Positions 63,438-64,000 of a stretch of DNA of 64,000 nt are shown here, piece by piece; the first letter of the stretch is position 1; each line of letters begins with the position of its first letter. A program made the translations under genes and the position numbers. Location of the stretch: positions 4,890,501 through 4,954,500 of the forward strand of contig NZ_JADOVJ010000001.1 in NCBI RefSeq assembly GCF_015752315.1. The letters run 5' to 3'. Under the pieces are notes generated by a model, which made no database searches, was not told the origin of the DNA, and was given only the letters and a program-made list of their open reading frames with translations. The stretch is from Nocardioides luteus. Lineage in GTDB: Bacteria > Actinomycetota > Actinomycetes > Propionibacteriales > Nocardioidaceae.

Positions 63438-64000
63438 GTCCCACGCTACCCATGCCAACGCTGCCCTGACCCCTCGCGCCCGGCTCAGGCTCGCGCGTCT
63501 CATCGTTGAACACGGCTGGCCACCGGCCCGCGCGGCGGAGCGTTATGACGTCTCGTGGCGTACGGCGAAGAAGTGGGCTGAGCGCTACCGCAACGAAGGA
63601 CCGGCCGGCATGCTCGATCGGTCCTCGGCTCCGCACCGTCAACCGAACCGGACCCCGGCCCCGGTCGTGCGCAAGATCGTGCACCTGCGCTGGAAGCAGC
63701 GCCTTGGGCCGGTCGAAATCGCCCAGCGGCTCAACATGGCATCCTCGACCGTGCACGCGGTCTTGGTGCGTGCTCGGATCAACCGGCTCACTCACATCGA
63801 CCGAGCCACAGGCGAGCCGATCCGTCGCTACGAACATGACCACCCCGGCGACCTGATCCACGTCGACGTCAAGAAGCTCGGCAAGATCCCCGACGGCGGT
63901 GGCTGGCGCTACCTCGGCAAGCAGCGCGGGGACAAGAACCGCTCCGCGACCGCCAAACGCACCGGTGGGCCCAAGAACAAGCACTATCAGCCACTGATCG
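63436..64000 (+). CDS. IS481-family transposase (truncated by window end)
   Basis: GTG 63436, AGGAGAGG upstream; 188 residues visible and the frame is still open at base 64000. MSHATHANAALTPRARLRLA and a helix-turn-helix (PPARAAERYDVSWRTAKKWA) are followed by a second HTH (LGPVEIAQRLNMASSTVHAV) and the start of the DDE domain with the first catalytic Asp in DLIHVDVKKLGKIPDGGG. Cuts and joins the ends of its own IS. Confidence 0.93.
   Translation, partial: MSHATHANAALTPRARLRLARLIVEHGWPPARAAERYDVSWRTAKKWAERYRNEGPAGMLDRSSAPHRQPNRTPAPVVRKIVHLRWKQRLGPVEIAQRLNMASSTVHAVLVRARINRLTHIDRATGEPIRRYEHDHPGDLIHVDVKKLGKIPDGGGWRYLGKQRGDKNRSATAKRTGGPKNKHYQPLI

Larger units (their letters stand above)
63311..64000 (+). 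mobile_element. IS481-family insertion sequence, left part
   Basis: The transposase identifies the family. The left boundary is set at TGTGATGCCC (63311) because IS481 ends often start TGT and because sequence character changes there; this is tentative. The right end and any target duplication lie outside the window. The 188 bases from 63248 to 63435 hold no gene. Confidence 0.6.

Overview
The window is chromosomal DNA of a high-GC actinobacterium, most likely Nocardioides or a close relative (Propionibacteriales). The evidence is the very GC-rich third codon positions, frequent GTG/TTG starts, IdeR, MenJ and CitA proteins that resemble their mycobacterial counterparts, a complete yrbE-mce operon, and many genes that look leaderless (a TAnnnT-like hexamer 6-7 bases before the start codon). 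No rRNA or tRNA gene was seen. One insertion sequence runs off the right end.

Layout. 1-8.7 kb: the end of an Nramp metal transporter, a LacI regulator, a saccharopine-dehydrogenase-like protein, a DosR-like response regulator, DUF2277 plus sirtuin, IdeR, and a DHA2 drug-efflux pump with its MarR regulator. 8.7-13.5 kb: a possible leader-peptide attenuator ahead of the pump, then a TetR-controlled heterodimeric ABC exporter. 13.6-24.5 kb: a secreted subtilase, a GH42 beta-galactosidase, pdxH, citA, serC and small or surface proteins. 24.5-30 kb: an FAD/Fe-S dehydrogenase, an MHS-type symporter and an ornithine-cyclodeaminase-like enzyme, followed by a tandem array of 29-bp near-palindromic units. 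30-39 kb: a double Nudix protein, menJ, an FecCD-type metal/siderophore uptake operon behind a dyad operator, a PPOX protein, a secreted glycerophosphodiesterase, a DUF4232 lipoprotein, and an HxlR/oxidoreductase pair.

39-60 kb is the core block, all on the minus strand: rplJ-rplL, then mkl-yrbEA-yrbEB-mceA-F and two Mce-associated genes, then rpoB-rpoC. The mce operon therefore lies between rplL and rpoB. Its ten leading genes are tightly coupled, mostly by 1-4 bp overlaps, and encode one lipid importer: Mkl ATPase, two YrbE permeases, six MCE-domain proteins (MceE a lipoprotein), then two accessory membrane proteins. The last of these carries a J-domain-like N terminus. rplJ is preceded by an L10-type leader. 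60-64 kb: an aldo/keto reductase, an MFS transporter with tandem 12-bp sites upstream, a DinB/maleylpyruvate-isomerase-type protein, and an IS481-family element.

The best candidates for something undescribed are the short peptide plus alternative hairpins plus terminator ahead of the efflux pump (8800-8972), the 29-bp palindromic array (29937-30168), and the J-like Mce-associated protein together with the duplicated MceF tail (46883-48569).
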